Source: Chlamydiota bacterium
GTDB taxonomy: Bacteria > Chlamydiota > Chlamydiia > Chlamydiales > Parachlamydiaceae
Assembly (NCBI GenBank): GCA_013289325.1
Contig: JABDAE010000007.1
Location: forward strand, 1 to 48,092
Length of the DNA: 48,092 nucleotides
Direction: 5' to 3'
The translations under genes were made by a program, and so were the position numbers. The notes beneath the pieces were generated by a model. It searched no databases. It was not told the DNA's origin and saw only the letters and a program-made list of their open reading frames with translations. This document shows, piece after piece, positions 1 to 6,891 of this stretch; position 1 is the stretch's first letter, and the number at the start of each line of letters is the position of its first letter.

Positions 1-135
1 CAGCCACACAAAAGTATAAACAAAATAACCAATGTATTTTTTTTCATAATTATCCATAATATTTTAGAGAAAACTCAAATGAAGACAATAGCAAAAAATG
101 CAAATTTATACACCATGAATCGATAGGTGAAAGCT

Positions 136-780
136 ATGAATAACCAATTATCCATTAGCGAAATAAATGGCATTGCCATCCTTACTGAAAATGATAAAAA
201 AATTTACAGTGTAGGAATATCGACCGCAGGGTGCGCTGAAATACGTATGGCCCTCGATCATCCACAGCGTCACATTATTACAACTACCATTGACCCTATT
301 GGCGCAGAATATGTAAGTCTTCAAGTAACTGCCAAAGGGTTATCAAAACAAATTGAAGTTAAAATTGAAAATGTCATCGATCCTTTACCGTACCCAAATG
401 GATCTTTTGATTATGTCTACGCACGTCTTGTTCTCCACTACTTATCCAAACAAGACCTTCAAATCGCTCTTGGCCAATTGTATCGCATACTACGCGCTCA
501 AGGCAAACTATTTGTAGTGGTTCGCTCGGTGGAAAGTCAAGAGGCAAAAAGTACACACTCTACATTTAATCCAATAACTCATTTAACGACTTGCTGCTGG
601 AACGGCAGCAGCTATTCAAGATATTTTCATAGCGAAGAATCGATAAAGAGTGCTATTACTTCTTACGCGTTTTCCATAAACCATATAAGAGCGTATCAAG
701 AACAGCTTTTCACAGATTTTCAAAGATCCACACTCTCTAACCAGATCGATTCGGTGATTGAAGTGCTTGCAACGAAGTAA
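136..780 (+). CDS. Class I SAM-dependent methyltransferase-like protein
   Basis: About 214 residues with the layout of a short Rossmann-fold methyltransferase. The central part 'PLPYPNGSFDYVYARLVLHY' matches motif III/post-II of the family (small acidic loop, then LVLHYL), followed by 'LYRILRAQGKLFVVVRS', the usual RxLkpGG-type strand. Motif I is weak (VGISTAGCAEIRMAL rather than a clean GxGxG), so activity and substrate are uncertain. The start is placed at ATG 136 because AGGTGA at 125-130 lies at good Shine-Dalgarno distance; an upstream GTG at 127 overlaps that site. The C-terminus (YQEQLF...IEVLA) is repeated as a remnant at 1608-1700, which implies a former second copy. No operon partner is visible. 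Confidence 0.75.
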   Translation: MNNQLSISEINGIAILTENDKKIYSVGISTAGCAEIRMALDHPQRHIITTTIDPIGAEYVSLQVTAKGLSKQIEVKIENVIDPLPYPNGSFDYVYARLVLHYLSKQDLQIALGQLYRILRAQGKLFVVVRSVESQEAKSTHSTFNPITHLTTCCWNGSSYSRYFHSEESIKSAITSYAFSINHIRAYQEQLFTDFQRSTLSNQIDSVIEVLATK

Positions 781-787
781 TTTATAT

Positions 788-935
788 ATGGAAATGAGCA
801 CTTTAAAAGAGCTTTTCGAGGGACATGGCTTTCAAATTATTTGAAGAGTTCGATCTTGCAATCATCAATGAGGAAAATCCTGAAAGGCGTCCTGGAAAAG
901 ATATGGTTGGCATCATCGCAAAGAAACTATCATAG
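788..935 (+). pseudogene. C-terminal methyltransferase-like fragment, frameshifted
   Basis: This opens as MEMSTLKELFEGHGF and hits a stop. In the neighbouring frame the text continues as FKLFEEFDLAIINEENPERR and PGKDMVGIIAKKLS, then a stop. The two halves read as one protein end split by a frameshift near 835. The 'GF...F...' and 'GIIAKK' phrasing resembles the C-terminal end of small class I methyltransferases. It lies directly behind the intact methyltransferase and in front of a broken oxidase gene, in a zone of decay. Confidence 0.45.
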
Positions 936-957
936 CTGTTTACAAAGAGAGCTAAAA

Positions 958-1599
958 ATGTTCGGGAAGAAAGATTTTGAAATAGATAGAGTGTTAAGCA
1001 AGCCTCTCATGGCTCATCTAGCAACGGTTGATAAAGGTGAACCAAGGGATTCTCCTGTCTGGTTCATTTGGGAAGAATCTTAGTTATGGGTTTTTGGAAC
1101 TAACGAGGATAGCTTTATTAAAAGACTTCAACAAGAATCTCAGTGTGCGGTTGGCGTGGTAGACTTTGACTTACAAAAAGGTGTTCTTAAACATGTAGGA
1201 ATACGTGGCATGGCACAAATTGGTAAAGTAGATTGCGAACGCCTTAAACCTAAAAACGGCAGTTGGAGACGCTAACTTGCCACAATCTCTTGAACCAGAA
1301 TCATTTGCAGTGGGGCGGTCCTTCACCACTTGGGAATGTCCCGCCCCACTGCAAAGTGATTCTAATTCAAGATCTTGTGCCAATTTAGCATCTCGAACTG
1401 CCGTTTTTAGGTTAAACGTTTTGTATCCAAATATTTGGGAGAAAACAGTGATGACTGGAACAAATGGTTTATAGCCAACATCGTGGATCCTTTGAATATG
1501 ATGGTGCAGATTGCTCCAAAGTCTATCGTTGCAAAGAATGTTTCATTTTTTAAAACGGGACCAGATTTAGCCAGCTTAAAACCTTCCATGGATAGTTGA
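958..1599 (+). pseudogene. Pyridoxamine 5'-phosphate oxidase-like (PNPOx fold) gene, broken by a stop and a repeat insertion
   Basis: Paralogue of the intact gene at 36244-36723 on the other strand. It begins MFGKKDFEIDRVLSKPLMAH and matches the intact protein closely up to WFIWEES, where a TAG at 1081-1083 replaces a TGT codon. The same frame continues (LWVFGTNEDSFIKRLQQES...) to ...DCERLK. There it is split by the 163-bp palindromic repeat at 1249-1411, flanked by TTAAA on both sides. After the repeat the homology resumes (RFVSKYLGENSDDWNKWF...ASLKPSMDS). The insertion adds a further stop (TAA at 1271-1273) in the gene's frame. The intact paralogue acts as an empty-site control for the insertion. 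Confidence 0.9.
1249..1411 (+). repeat. 163-bp palindromic element, copy 1 (in pseudogene)
   Basis: Near-perfect palindrome beginning CCTAAAAACGGCAGTTGG and ending CTGCCGTTTTTAGG, with a GC-rich central arm (GCAGTGGGGCGG ... CCGCCCCACTGC). It is flanked by the direct duplication TTAAA at 1244-1248 and 1412-1416. No transposase is encoded. Removing the element and one TTAAA restores continuous homology to the paralogue at 36244-36723, so the boundaries are secure. Confidence 0.95.
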
Positions 1600-1607
1600 G
1601 CTCTGTA

Positions 1608-1700
1608 AAAATCTATCAAGAACAACTCTGCATAGATTTCCATAGAACGCAACTTGCCAATCAGAGTGACAGTCTTATTGAGGTCTTAGCTATAAAATGA
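1608..1700 (+). pseudogene. Methyltransferase C-terminal remnant
   Basis: Thirty codons reading KIYQEQLCIDFHRTQLANQS then DSLIEVLAIK and a stop. They match the last 30 residues of the protein at 136-780 (RAYQEQLFTDFQRSTLSNQI...). This is the tail of a second, mostly deleted copy. The order methyltransferase, oxidase-like, methyltransferase tail suggests an old duplication with unequal deletion. Confidence 0.7.
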
Positions 1701-1729
1701 AAAAACAGAAGTTTCATTTGTCTATACTG

Positions 1730-1750
1730 CTTCCAGCTTTCAGCTGGAAG
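1730..1750. terminator. Stem-loop between convergent genes
   Basis: Perfect 8-bp stem CTTCCAGC/GCTGGAAG with loop TTTCA, lying between the plus-strand remnant ending at 1700 and the minus-strand gene ending at 1766. There is no long T run, so it may be a weak terminator or only an RNA 3'-end hairpin. Confidence 0.45.
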
Positions 1751-1765
1751 GACTATATACTTTGC

Positions 1766-2155
1766 TTAGCTTATTTGTTTTAGGAGATGCTGCATATCAA
1801 GATAAGCCCAGTACTCAACAATTTTAGATTGGTTAATTCTATAGATGGTGACACCTGCGTAGGAAATGGACTTTCCAGTTGGTTTAATACCTTTAAATTC
1901 GCCTTGATGAGACCCTCTGGCTTGCCAATGAATCACAACAAGATCTTTTTCGGCAATAATTGCAGTATTTTTTACTACTAAATCAGGAAAACCTTTCAAC
2001 CATGCCTGGATAACGTTTTTCATAGATTCAGGTCCATAAAAATCTCCAAGCAGGCTGTGAACTACACATTTCTCATGAAAGAGTTCATCGACGGCCGTTA
2101 AATCTTTATTATCCCAAATGCGGTGTGCATAGATTTCAGCTACTTGTTTATACAC
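1766..2155 (-). CDS. SnoaL-like / polyketide-cyclase-fold protein
   Basis: About 130 residues with the NTF2-like SnoaL pattern: an N-terminal helix (YAHRIWDNKDLTAVDELFHE), the 'VHSLLGDFYGPESMKNVIQA' segment, 'FPDLVVKNTAIIAEKDLVVI', then 'RGSHQGEFKGIKPTGKSISY' and 'IVEYWAYLDMQHLLKQI'. This is the usual ester-cyclase/SnoaL order. Such proteins are cofactor-free cyclases, isomerases or binding proteins; the substrate cannot be told here. The GTG at 2153-2155 is preferred as start because GAGG stands 6 nt upstream; a TTG start near 2185 would also be in frame. No operon partner is visible. Confidence 0.8.
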   Translation of the reverse strand: MYKQVAEIYAHRIWDNKDLTAVDELFHEKCVVHSLLGDFYGPESMKNVIQAWLKGFPDLVVKNTAIIAEKDLVVIHWQARGSHQGEFKGIKPTGKSISYAGVTIYRINQSKIVEYWAYLDMQHLLKQIS

Positions 2156-2218
2156 AAACAACCTCAAAATTCGGATTTTTGACAAAGAGAAAACACAATT
2201 GCAGGCCGATCCACCTTA

Positions 2219-3034
2219 CTATGATTTGGTACTCTCACGTAAAAGAAGTTGCTTTGCTTCCTTATCTGAGAGCCACTTCTTTTGGTCGATGATGGTGGTG
2301 TACTGCAGCTTGGCCACTTTTTCATCAATAGGATCGAAATTTTTTGGAATATAGAGGAAGCCAAGGAATGGGATTTTTCGTCTATCGAGTTCATTTTTGA
2401 CCGTCTCAAGGTTCTGTTTTCTATCATTAACGAAAACAACTAGTTTTGGCGTCCACTTAAGCCAATCTAAATAGAGGGAAAGGATTTTACCTTGGTTGTC
2501 TTTGTCTTTTTTATAGAAATTTCCGCAATACAGGACCCCCTTTTCGAAGGAAGGCGGAACAAACCCTTCTTGAATGGGGAAAACGATTTCGTTTTTCATC
2601 TTAAAGTGCAGTCCCAATTCCTCCAGTTGCTTCGAACGCCACTCAGGGATTGACTTTACCATGCCCGATTTATCCATCGCGAAGGTGGTAAACCCGATCG
2701 TTGGAACTCCACGTTCATTTAATCTGTCGATTATTTTGGGTCCATCGGGATCCATAATTTGGAAATTTTCATTCATCCAAGCGATGGTATCTTCTTCTGG
2801 TGTCCAAACCCTCACCCTTTCAGGTTTCCATTCGCTACGCCAATTTTGCAACAACGCGTCTTTAGGATAGATCAGCACGTCATCGATATCAAACATCACA
2901 AGTGTTTCTCTTGAAAATTCGCTTGTAGGCATTTCAGCGAGATTGTGGATTGTTCGTACCTCTGAAAATACTTGTATTGTAGTTGTCAGAGAGATCAGCA
3001 ATAAGAAACACGCTAAATAGATTTTTCTACTCAT
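2219..3034 (-). CDS. DUF2608 family HAD-like secreted protein
   Basis: About 271 residues. A hydrophobic N-terminal segment (IYLACFLLLISLTTTIQVFS) looks like a signal peptide, so the protein is probably exported. It is followed by a HAD-type aspartate motif, VMFDIDDVLIYP, and later by 'PKLVVFVNDRKQNLETVKNE', which fits the acidic motif IV of HAD-like folds. Architecture and length fit DUF2608, a family known in chlamydiae and Legionella with unproven phosphatase-like function. ATG at 3034 is chosen over the ATG two codons upstream because AAAGAGA stands at better spacing. It is monocistronic as far as can be seen. Confidence 0.8.
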   Translation of the reverse strand: MSRKIYLACFLLLISLTTTIQVFSEVRTIHNLAEMPTSEFSRETLVMFDIDDVLIYPKDALLQNWRSEWKPERVRVWTPEEDTIAWMNENFQIMDPDGPKIIDRLNERGVPTIGFTTFAMDKSGMVKSIPEWRSKQLEELGLHFKMKNEIVFPIQEGFVPPSFEKGVLYCGNFYKKDKDNQGKILSLYLDWLKWTPKLVVFVNDRKQNLETVKNELDRRKIPFLGFLYIPKNFDPIDEKVAKLQYTTIIDQKKWLSDKEAKQLLLRESTKS

Positions 3035-3040
3035 AACCAT

Positions 3041-3491
3041 TCTCTTTAAATTAAATTTATTTTACAATTTTGAAACACTTTAGGTGTAGCATTTTCTTTT
3101 CGCGAATGAAACAATCTTAGGTCTAATGAACATCACTACAGCAAATAAAAAGGTATTCGTTTTGGTGCCGTCAAACTACTGGCTGGATTGGGCCTTGTTC
3201 AACTGCAAGGGACGTCATGACCCCAATCATTCCATTTTCACCTATGTTTCAAGTACAGGCACATGTTTCTATAAAGGAAATACAACACCTTCTTTATCTT
3301 TATTCATGGGAAATCATTTCCATTTTAAGCACTTTGAGAAATCTTTCAAACCGAGTGGGTTTTCTCTTTGTCAAAAACCGGGTCGACTTATCCTACAAGG
3401 CCCGTGTGCGTGCCCGATTTTGTTTCTGATTTTTTCTTGCAACTAAAATCTTTGCAGAAAGCCTGCAGCAACTATATAAATTAAATAAATA
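3041..3491. other. Intergenic stretch with no convincing gene
   Basis: Two overlapping plus-strand open frames (3126-3446 and 3217-3429) exist, but neither shows a ribosome site, a recognisable motif or a start in good context. I see no family resemblance on either strand. It may be degenerate coding sequence. Confidence 0.4.
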
Positions 3492-3521
3492 TTGACATTA
3501 ATAACACATTTATAATAAAAT
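3492..3521 (+). promoter_or_regulatory. Sigma-70-like promoter for the gene at 3558
   Basis: TTGACA at 3492-3497 and TAAAAT at 3516-3521 with 18-bp spacing, in very AT-rich DNA about 40 bp upstream of the start codon. TATAAT at 3511-3516 is a better -10 by sequence but too close to the -35. Confidence 0.55.
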
Positions 3522-3557
3522 TAAATTCAATCAAATAACTAATTAACAGAGACTTTC

Positions 3558-4106
3558 ATGATTCCTTCAATAGATAAAAGTTTAGAAAATTTACGACCCT
3601 GTGCATACATTATCCATAATATGTCACTAAAAAGTTCAAGTGATATATGCGCGCACGGCGTTCAATTATTTCAATATCCAGCGCAGGTGATCGACCATCT
3701 CATTCGAGCTGTTGCCGCGCCCATTTTTAGCGTTTTATTGTGTATAAAGATAATTAAGAAGGAAGGTTTCGGTGCGGAATTTTTCCTGACATTTCCTCTA
3801 GGATTTGGATATGGGCTTTATCGTACAGCTCGACATGTGATGCAAGCAATTTTTCATGCAATTCTACCTATTTCAACGCTACAAGCCGTTTGCAACGGTA
3901 AAGAAGCAGCTAAAATGTTTGCAGAAAAAAATGAAGCAAAAGATAAGATATTAGGACGAGGTAACGACGTAGAAATTTTACTCCTGCCAAGAATAAACGC
4001 TGAGCATTCAGATTTTTGGAATAAAAATATTGCGGGCGACAGGAATTTTAGAAATAGATTGACTAATGAAAGAGAGGACGCAGAGGCAGGGTATTACGTA
4101 GTTTGA
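3558..4106 (+). CDS. Hypothetical chlamydial-type membrane-associated protein
   Basis: 182 residues, no family recognised. The middle carries two hydrophobic stretches, roughly residues 49-68 (LIRAVAAPIFSVLLCIKIIK) and 75-105 (AEFFLTFPLGFGYGLYRTARHVMQAIFHAI), separated by a short polar turn, followed by a charged C-terminal tail. The paired hydrophobic hairpin recalls inclusion-membrane or other chlamydial membrane proteins, but that is only resemblance. It has its own promoter upstream and a strong stem-loop just downstream, so it is probably a single-gene unit. Confidence 0.6.
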   Translation: MIPSIDKSLENLRPCAYIIHNMSLKSSSDICAHGVQLFQYPAQVIDHLIRAVAAPIFSVLLCIKIIKKEGFGAEFFLTFPLGFGYGLYRTARHVMQAIFHAILPISTLQAVCNGKEAAKMFAEKNEAKDKILGRGNDVEILLLPRINAEHSDFWNKNIAGDRNFRNRLTNEREDAEAGYYVV

Positions 4107-4117
4107 ATAAAAAACAT

Positions 4118-4149
4118 GACCTCCCGCCACGCCAGCGTGGCAGGAGGTC
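4118..4149. terminator. Bidirectional terminator hairpin
   Basis: Long stem GACCTCCCGCCACGC / GCGTGGCAGGAGGTC with a 2-nt loop and one mismatch, sitting exactly between the convergent genes ending at 4106 (+) and 4155 (-). A-rich sequence precedes it, giving a U tract for the minus-strand transcript. Confidence 0.75.
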
Positions 4150-4154
4150 TGAAA

Positions 4155-5012
4155 TCAGAGTTTATGGATGAAGTGAGTGAAAAATGGTGCATTCCACAGT
4201 TCTAGGCTTTTAAGCTCTCTTGGTTTTATAAAATTTTCCACATCTTTTGTTGCCAGTTTCCAATCGATCGTTAGTACCTTCTTTTCTAGCTCCTGAGTAA
4301 GCCAGGGCATATCAATCACAACTTTTGTCCCACTCAATTTTCCCTTCCATGGGCCATGCTGATCGAGAGCGTTTGAAAGATAAGTAAAATTGACCCCTGT
4401 TTTTCTTGTGACATACCAAATGAAGTCGTACCAATCTCTTCCCTTTACATAATCTCTGCAAAGCAAGGCGTGTAATTTACCTGCAAATAAGCTAGAAGGG
4501 GCTTGAATGACGACCGAAAATGGAGTTGGGAAATCGAGAAGCTTTGTCTCGAAGACAGATCCTTGGGAGGGATTAGTATCAATCTCTAATTTGATTTGAA
4601 TATTCTGAGTATCAGAACGATCTCTAGCATAGGTGAGTTGCAGCACCTTTCCAAAGGAAGTTTCTTAAAGAAACGCTTTTTTGACTGCTGTATTTGCTTC
4701 CGAACGATCTTTGACTTCTACGGTCAACCCAAACGACTGAAACTCCAATTGAATTTCACTTAAGAACGGTTTCCACAGAAAATTTGAAGTTGGATTAAAA
4801 AGAATAAAATCGAGATCTTCTGAAAATCTAGGAAGACCATACAAAATTCTTAAAGCAGTTCCTTCTTGAAAGGCGCCGTGTTTAAAAAATTCACTTCGGC
4901 TGAGAGCAAGCAGAGTAATTTCTTGCGCAATTTCTTTAAAAGCATTGAGTTCATCTCTTTTTGATTGGGGATTGTATATTCGAATACGCTCTTCGATGAT
5001 GCGAATATCCAT
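4155..5012 (-). pseudogene. AbiEii-type nucleotidyltransferase toxin, interrupted by one nonsense codon
   Basis: Reads as one 285-codon frame broken only by a TAA at 4665-4667. The N-terminal part carries the AbiEii/MNT signature 'GTALRILYGLPRFSEDLDF' (G-T, R, then RxSxDxD). The C-terminal part carries 'LFAGKLHALLCRDYVKGRDW' with the conserved K and GRDxYD motif. AbiEii proteins are the toxin partners of type IV abortive-infection modules. Between the halves the frame reads KKAFL-stop-ETSFGKVLQLTY, so a single base change could account for it. Restart at the GTG near 4646 would lack the catalytic site. An upstream partner remnant overlaps at TAATG. Confidence 0.85.
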
Positions 5013-5082
5013 TACTGAATGTCCTTTGCAAGTTTAAGCAAGATCTTGCGAACAGTTTGACTTCCATAGTTTTCAATGGCTT
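5012..5082 (-). pseudogene. C-terminal remnant of the gene upstream of AbiEii (probable antitoxin)
   Basis: Frame reading AIENYGSQTVRKILLKLAKD then IQ and a TAA that overlaps the toxin ATG (TAATG), the classic coupling of abiEi/abiEii-type operons. Everything upstream is gone: the frame meets a stop at about 5082, and a dispersed repeat begins at about 5092. Identification as antitoxin is from position only. Confidence 0.4.
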
Positions 5083-5091
5083 ATAGCCTGT

Positions 5092-5137
5092 TTCTCCGCG
5101 TCTCTCCGACTCTCCGTCTCTGCGTTGAGTTCAAAAT
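5092..5137. repeat. CGCAGAG-type repeat arm, shared with 34029-34074
   Basis: A 46-bp block (containing CTCTCCGACTCTCCGTCTCT) identical to 34029-34074. On the minus strand it reads AACGCAGAGACGGAGAG, the type of leader repeat often found before GxxExxY genes. At the second locus it is directly joined to a transposase scrap; here 104 bp more of that transposase separates the two. Confidence 0.75.
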
Positions 5138-5164
5138 TGTAGATCCCTGCAATAAGATTGAATC

Positions 5165-5311
5165 TCAAACCAAACCTTTTTCTTCGATTTCTGTATTTTC
5201 ATGTTTCTTCCCGTTGCTAAAGGCAGTGCAAATTACCTTCAGAGTCTTCTTGTCTACCACGACCTGACTTTTCAAAGTGTGTCTTTTCTTTTTTCCCATG
5301 AGAATACGCCA
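5165..5311 (-). pseudogene. IS5-type DDE transposase fragment
   Basis: Minus-strand frame reads GKKKRHTLKSQVVVDKKTLK followed by VICTAFSNGKKHE and a divergent tail to a TGA. 'GKKKRHTLKSQVVVD' is characteristic of IS5-family transposases around the second catalytic region. Only about 45 codons survive; no terminal repeats are visible. A shorter piece of the same transposase lies at about 34080-34145. Confidence 0.7.
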
Positions 5312-5386
5312 TTATTTGCTGACTCAATCTTTGCAGCCCACCCCCCCCATTAATTTTGACCTCCCAATTCCCGCTTAAAACAATTA

Positions 5387-5470
5387 TTTTGAGTTAGAAT
5401 CACTTCTGTTGGAGATCGACATTCCCGAGTGGTGAAGGCGATCCCCGACAGAAGTGATTATAGCTCAAAA
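5387..5470. repeat. 84-bp hairpin related to the 163-bp palindromic element
   Basis: Arms TTTTGAGTTAGAATCACTTC and GAAGTGATTATAGCTCAAAA pair over about 20 bp, with further pairing inward (GATCG/CGATC). The core ACATTCCCGAGTGGTGAAGG matches the centre of the 163-bp element in reverse orientation (ACATTCCCaaatGGTGAAGG), and the arm phrase TTAGAATCACTT is also shared. It looks like a shorter or older relative. It lies 3' of vapC. Confidence 0.7.
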
Positions 5471-5521
5471 GATTTAAGTCAATTTGCCGTCGCGATGAGG
5501 GGCTCGTAAACTTCGGCTAGG

Positions 5522-5923
5522 TTATATGATGGTGAATCCGGCGTCAGCGAAATGGCGATCGTAAGAAAAAACTTTTTCGAGTTTATTTCTTTTCATCAGG
5601 GCAAATGAGACGCAGTCTGTAAACCCAATTTTTTTGTCGCTAAATTTTTTATAAAATTCTAAAGCTTGCATCTCATCTGATTCATCAGGTCTTAAAATGA
5701 CAAAAGATTCAGACTGATAAATACTGCAGGCTTTTTCTAAGGAAAAAGATTCTCCACCCCATCTTCCAAGCAGCGTTATCATCTCATCTAAAACAAAATT
5801 GCTCGTCACACATTTTGTTTTGTTTTTGTGCAACTTGTTCCATTTTACAACAGCGGAATGATGAAATTGATCTTTAACCAGGTACCGTGCTAAAAATGCA
5901 CCAGTGTCAATATAAGTTGTCAT
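5522..5923 (-). CDS. vapC: VapC-like PIN-domain toxin ribonuclease
   Basis: About 133 residues with the four acidic positions of the PIN fold: D in MTTYIDTGAF, E in NFVLDEMITL, D in IGFTDCVSFAL and D in VFSYDRHFADAG. PIN toxins are Mg2+-dependent RNases held inactive by their partner antitoxin. The gene overlaps the upstream RHH antitoxin gene, the standard coupling. ATG at 5923 gives the usual 'M-x-YIDT' beginning; an ATG four codons upstream (5935) is also in frame. Length is normal and no disruption is seen, so the pair looks functional. Confidence 0.88.
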   Translation of the reverse strand: MTTYIDTGAFLARYLVKDQFHHSAVVKWNKLHKNKTKCVTSNFVLDEMITLLGRWGGESFSLEKACSIYQSESFVILRPDESDEMQALEFYKKFSDKKIGFTDCVSFALMKRNKLEKVFSYDRHFADAGFTII

Positions 5924-6146
5924 ACAAATATTCATCGTGTTTTACTGACAAGTCTCGCGGGATCTCCCCCTTAAAAAAGTGCTTGTCGTCAAAAAATGGA
6001 TCTGATTTATCTACAGACTTAGCTTGAAGCAGCTTTTCCTCGAGAGATTCGCGAATAAGCTCTCCCACTGAAATTCCTTTTTTAGATGCAAAGACTTGTG
6101 CCCTCAATTTTAAGTTGGAAGGAAGCATGATTGTTGTCCTATTCAT
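5907..6146 (-). CDS. vapB: Ribbon-helix-helix antitoxin of the VapC pair
   Basis: 79 residues. The N-terminus MNRTTIMLPSNLKLRAQVFA followed by SKKGISVGELIRESLEEKL is a textbook ribbon-helix-helix DNA-binding domain (beta strand then two helices), and the acidic C-terminus (DPFFDDKHF...HDEYLYDNLY) is the kind of tail that binds the toxin. The start at 6146 is preferred over the in-frame ATG at 6167 because AGAGGT lies just upstream and the RHH fold begins here. A strong promoter with AT-rich palindromes lies directly upstream, which suggests autoregulation by the complex. Confidence 0.85.
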   Translation of the reverse strand: MNRTTIMLPSNLKLRAQVFASKKGISVGELIRESLEEKLLQAKSVDKSDPFFDDKHFFKGEIPRDLSVKHDEYLYDNLY

Positions 6147-6158
6147 ATACACCTCTTG

Positions 6159-6194
6159 TATATACATAATAGCATATACATATATTTAATGCAA
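6159..6194 (-). promoter_or_regulatory. vapBC promoter with probable operator
   Basis: On the minus strand TTGCAT (6189-6194) and TATTAT (6166-6171) are separated by exactly 17 bp. The palindrome GTATATAC (6159-6166) and the related ATATGTATAT between the boxes overlap the promoter, as expected for an operator bound by an RHH antitoxin. Confidence 0.7.
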
Positions 6195-6405
6195 GAGTAG
6201 GCTGAAAAGAACAGCAGTTCCCGTGAAAAGTTTTTTCGCAGACAATAATCATCTTTCTTAACTATTTTTTCGTACAAGTACCCGGGCCTTTTCATTAAAA
6301 TACTTGATAAGTTATCAGCTATCCTGACAGCATGGCTGCAAACTGGAAGATTAGCTGACAACAGGCACTGCCCCATAATGAGCCTAAACCAAAATTAAGG
6401 AAGAT
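6195..6405. other. Intergenic stretch between vapB and the GxxExxY remnant
   Basis: A minus-strand open frame (6143-6376) overlaps the vapB promoter and has no recognisable motif; I do not support it. AAGGAAG at about 6398-6404 is the ribosome site of the downstream remnant. Confidence 0.4.
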
Positions 6406-6614
6406 ATGAGCATTGTGAATGAAATAACCGCAGAGGAATCAAGCGAGAGCGCAGAGGAAATGAAAACGCTTACCGGTATAATTATCGGTGCGGCAATAGA
6501 GGTCCATCGGTTACATCATATCTCAAGCTCTCAGGTCTTAAAGTAGGCTTATTGATAAATTTTAATGTGTTGAGAGTTAAGGATGGCATTACCAGGATTG
6601 TAAATAATTTTTAA
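6406..6614 (+). pseudogene. GxxExxY protein gene with a large internal deletion
   Basis: The N-terminus reads LTGIIIGAAIEVHR, the hallmark start of GxxExxY (PDDEXK-like) proteins. After a shift of frame near 6515 the C-terminus of the same family follows: SYLKLSGLKVGLLINFNVLR then VKDGITRIVNNF and a stop. The middle, including the family's GxxExxY motif, is missing. The leader carries AGCGCAGAGG-type repeats (6430-6465), and a CTCTGCG echo follows the stop, as often seen around these genes. It has a good ribosome site but cannot make a functional protein. Confidence 0.85.
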
Positions 6615-6694
6615 ACTCTGCGTTCTCTGTAGCTTTCTCTGCGGTAAATTGTTTTCAGTCGTTACAGAAGAAGATGATAAATCCTTTTACAGAT

Positions 6695-6794
6695 TCAAAA
6701 AACATGGGTAAGTCGAATTACCATATCGATATCGGAACCTTCTTTCTCTAAATTTTCAGCCCAGTAATTTTTCCTCAAAGAGCTTAAAATATTT
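6695..6794 (-). pseudogene. Possible MNT-type nucleotidyltransferase fragment
   Basis: A short minus-strand frame between two stops reads NILSSLRKNYWAENLEKEGS then DIDMVIRLTHVF. The GSDIDMVI phrase matches the catalytic GSxxxxxxxxSDIDLVV region of small nucleotidyltransferases only in part, and the flanking domain is absent. It may be a relic; the evidence is thin. Confidence 0.3.
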
Positions 6795-6891
6795 TATTTA
6801 CGGGAGCTGCTGGAACGCTTGATACGTTACTGAAGTAATAGGTGTTTTGTTTTATAATCCTGTTTAAAATTAATGTTTAAAGAGTCGATTG

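Noticed and set aside
1277-1474. Open frame running through the palindromic element
   Set aside because: It exists only because the repeat is open in that frame; it has no start context and overlaps a pseudogene.
3126-3446. Open frame of 106 codons
   Set aside because: No ribosome site, no motif, atypical composition and a competing overlapping frame; treated as intergenic.
5076-5267. Open frame of 63 codons in plus orientation
   Set aside because: It lies across a dispersed repeat and the antisense of a transposase fragment.
5331-5350. C-run as a slippage-controlled switch
   Set aside because: The run (CCCACCCCCCCC) is not inside or in front of any gene I can support.
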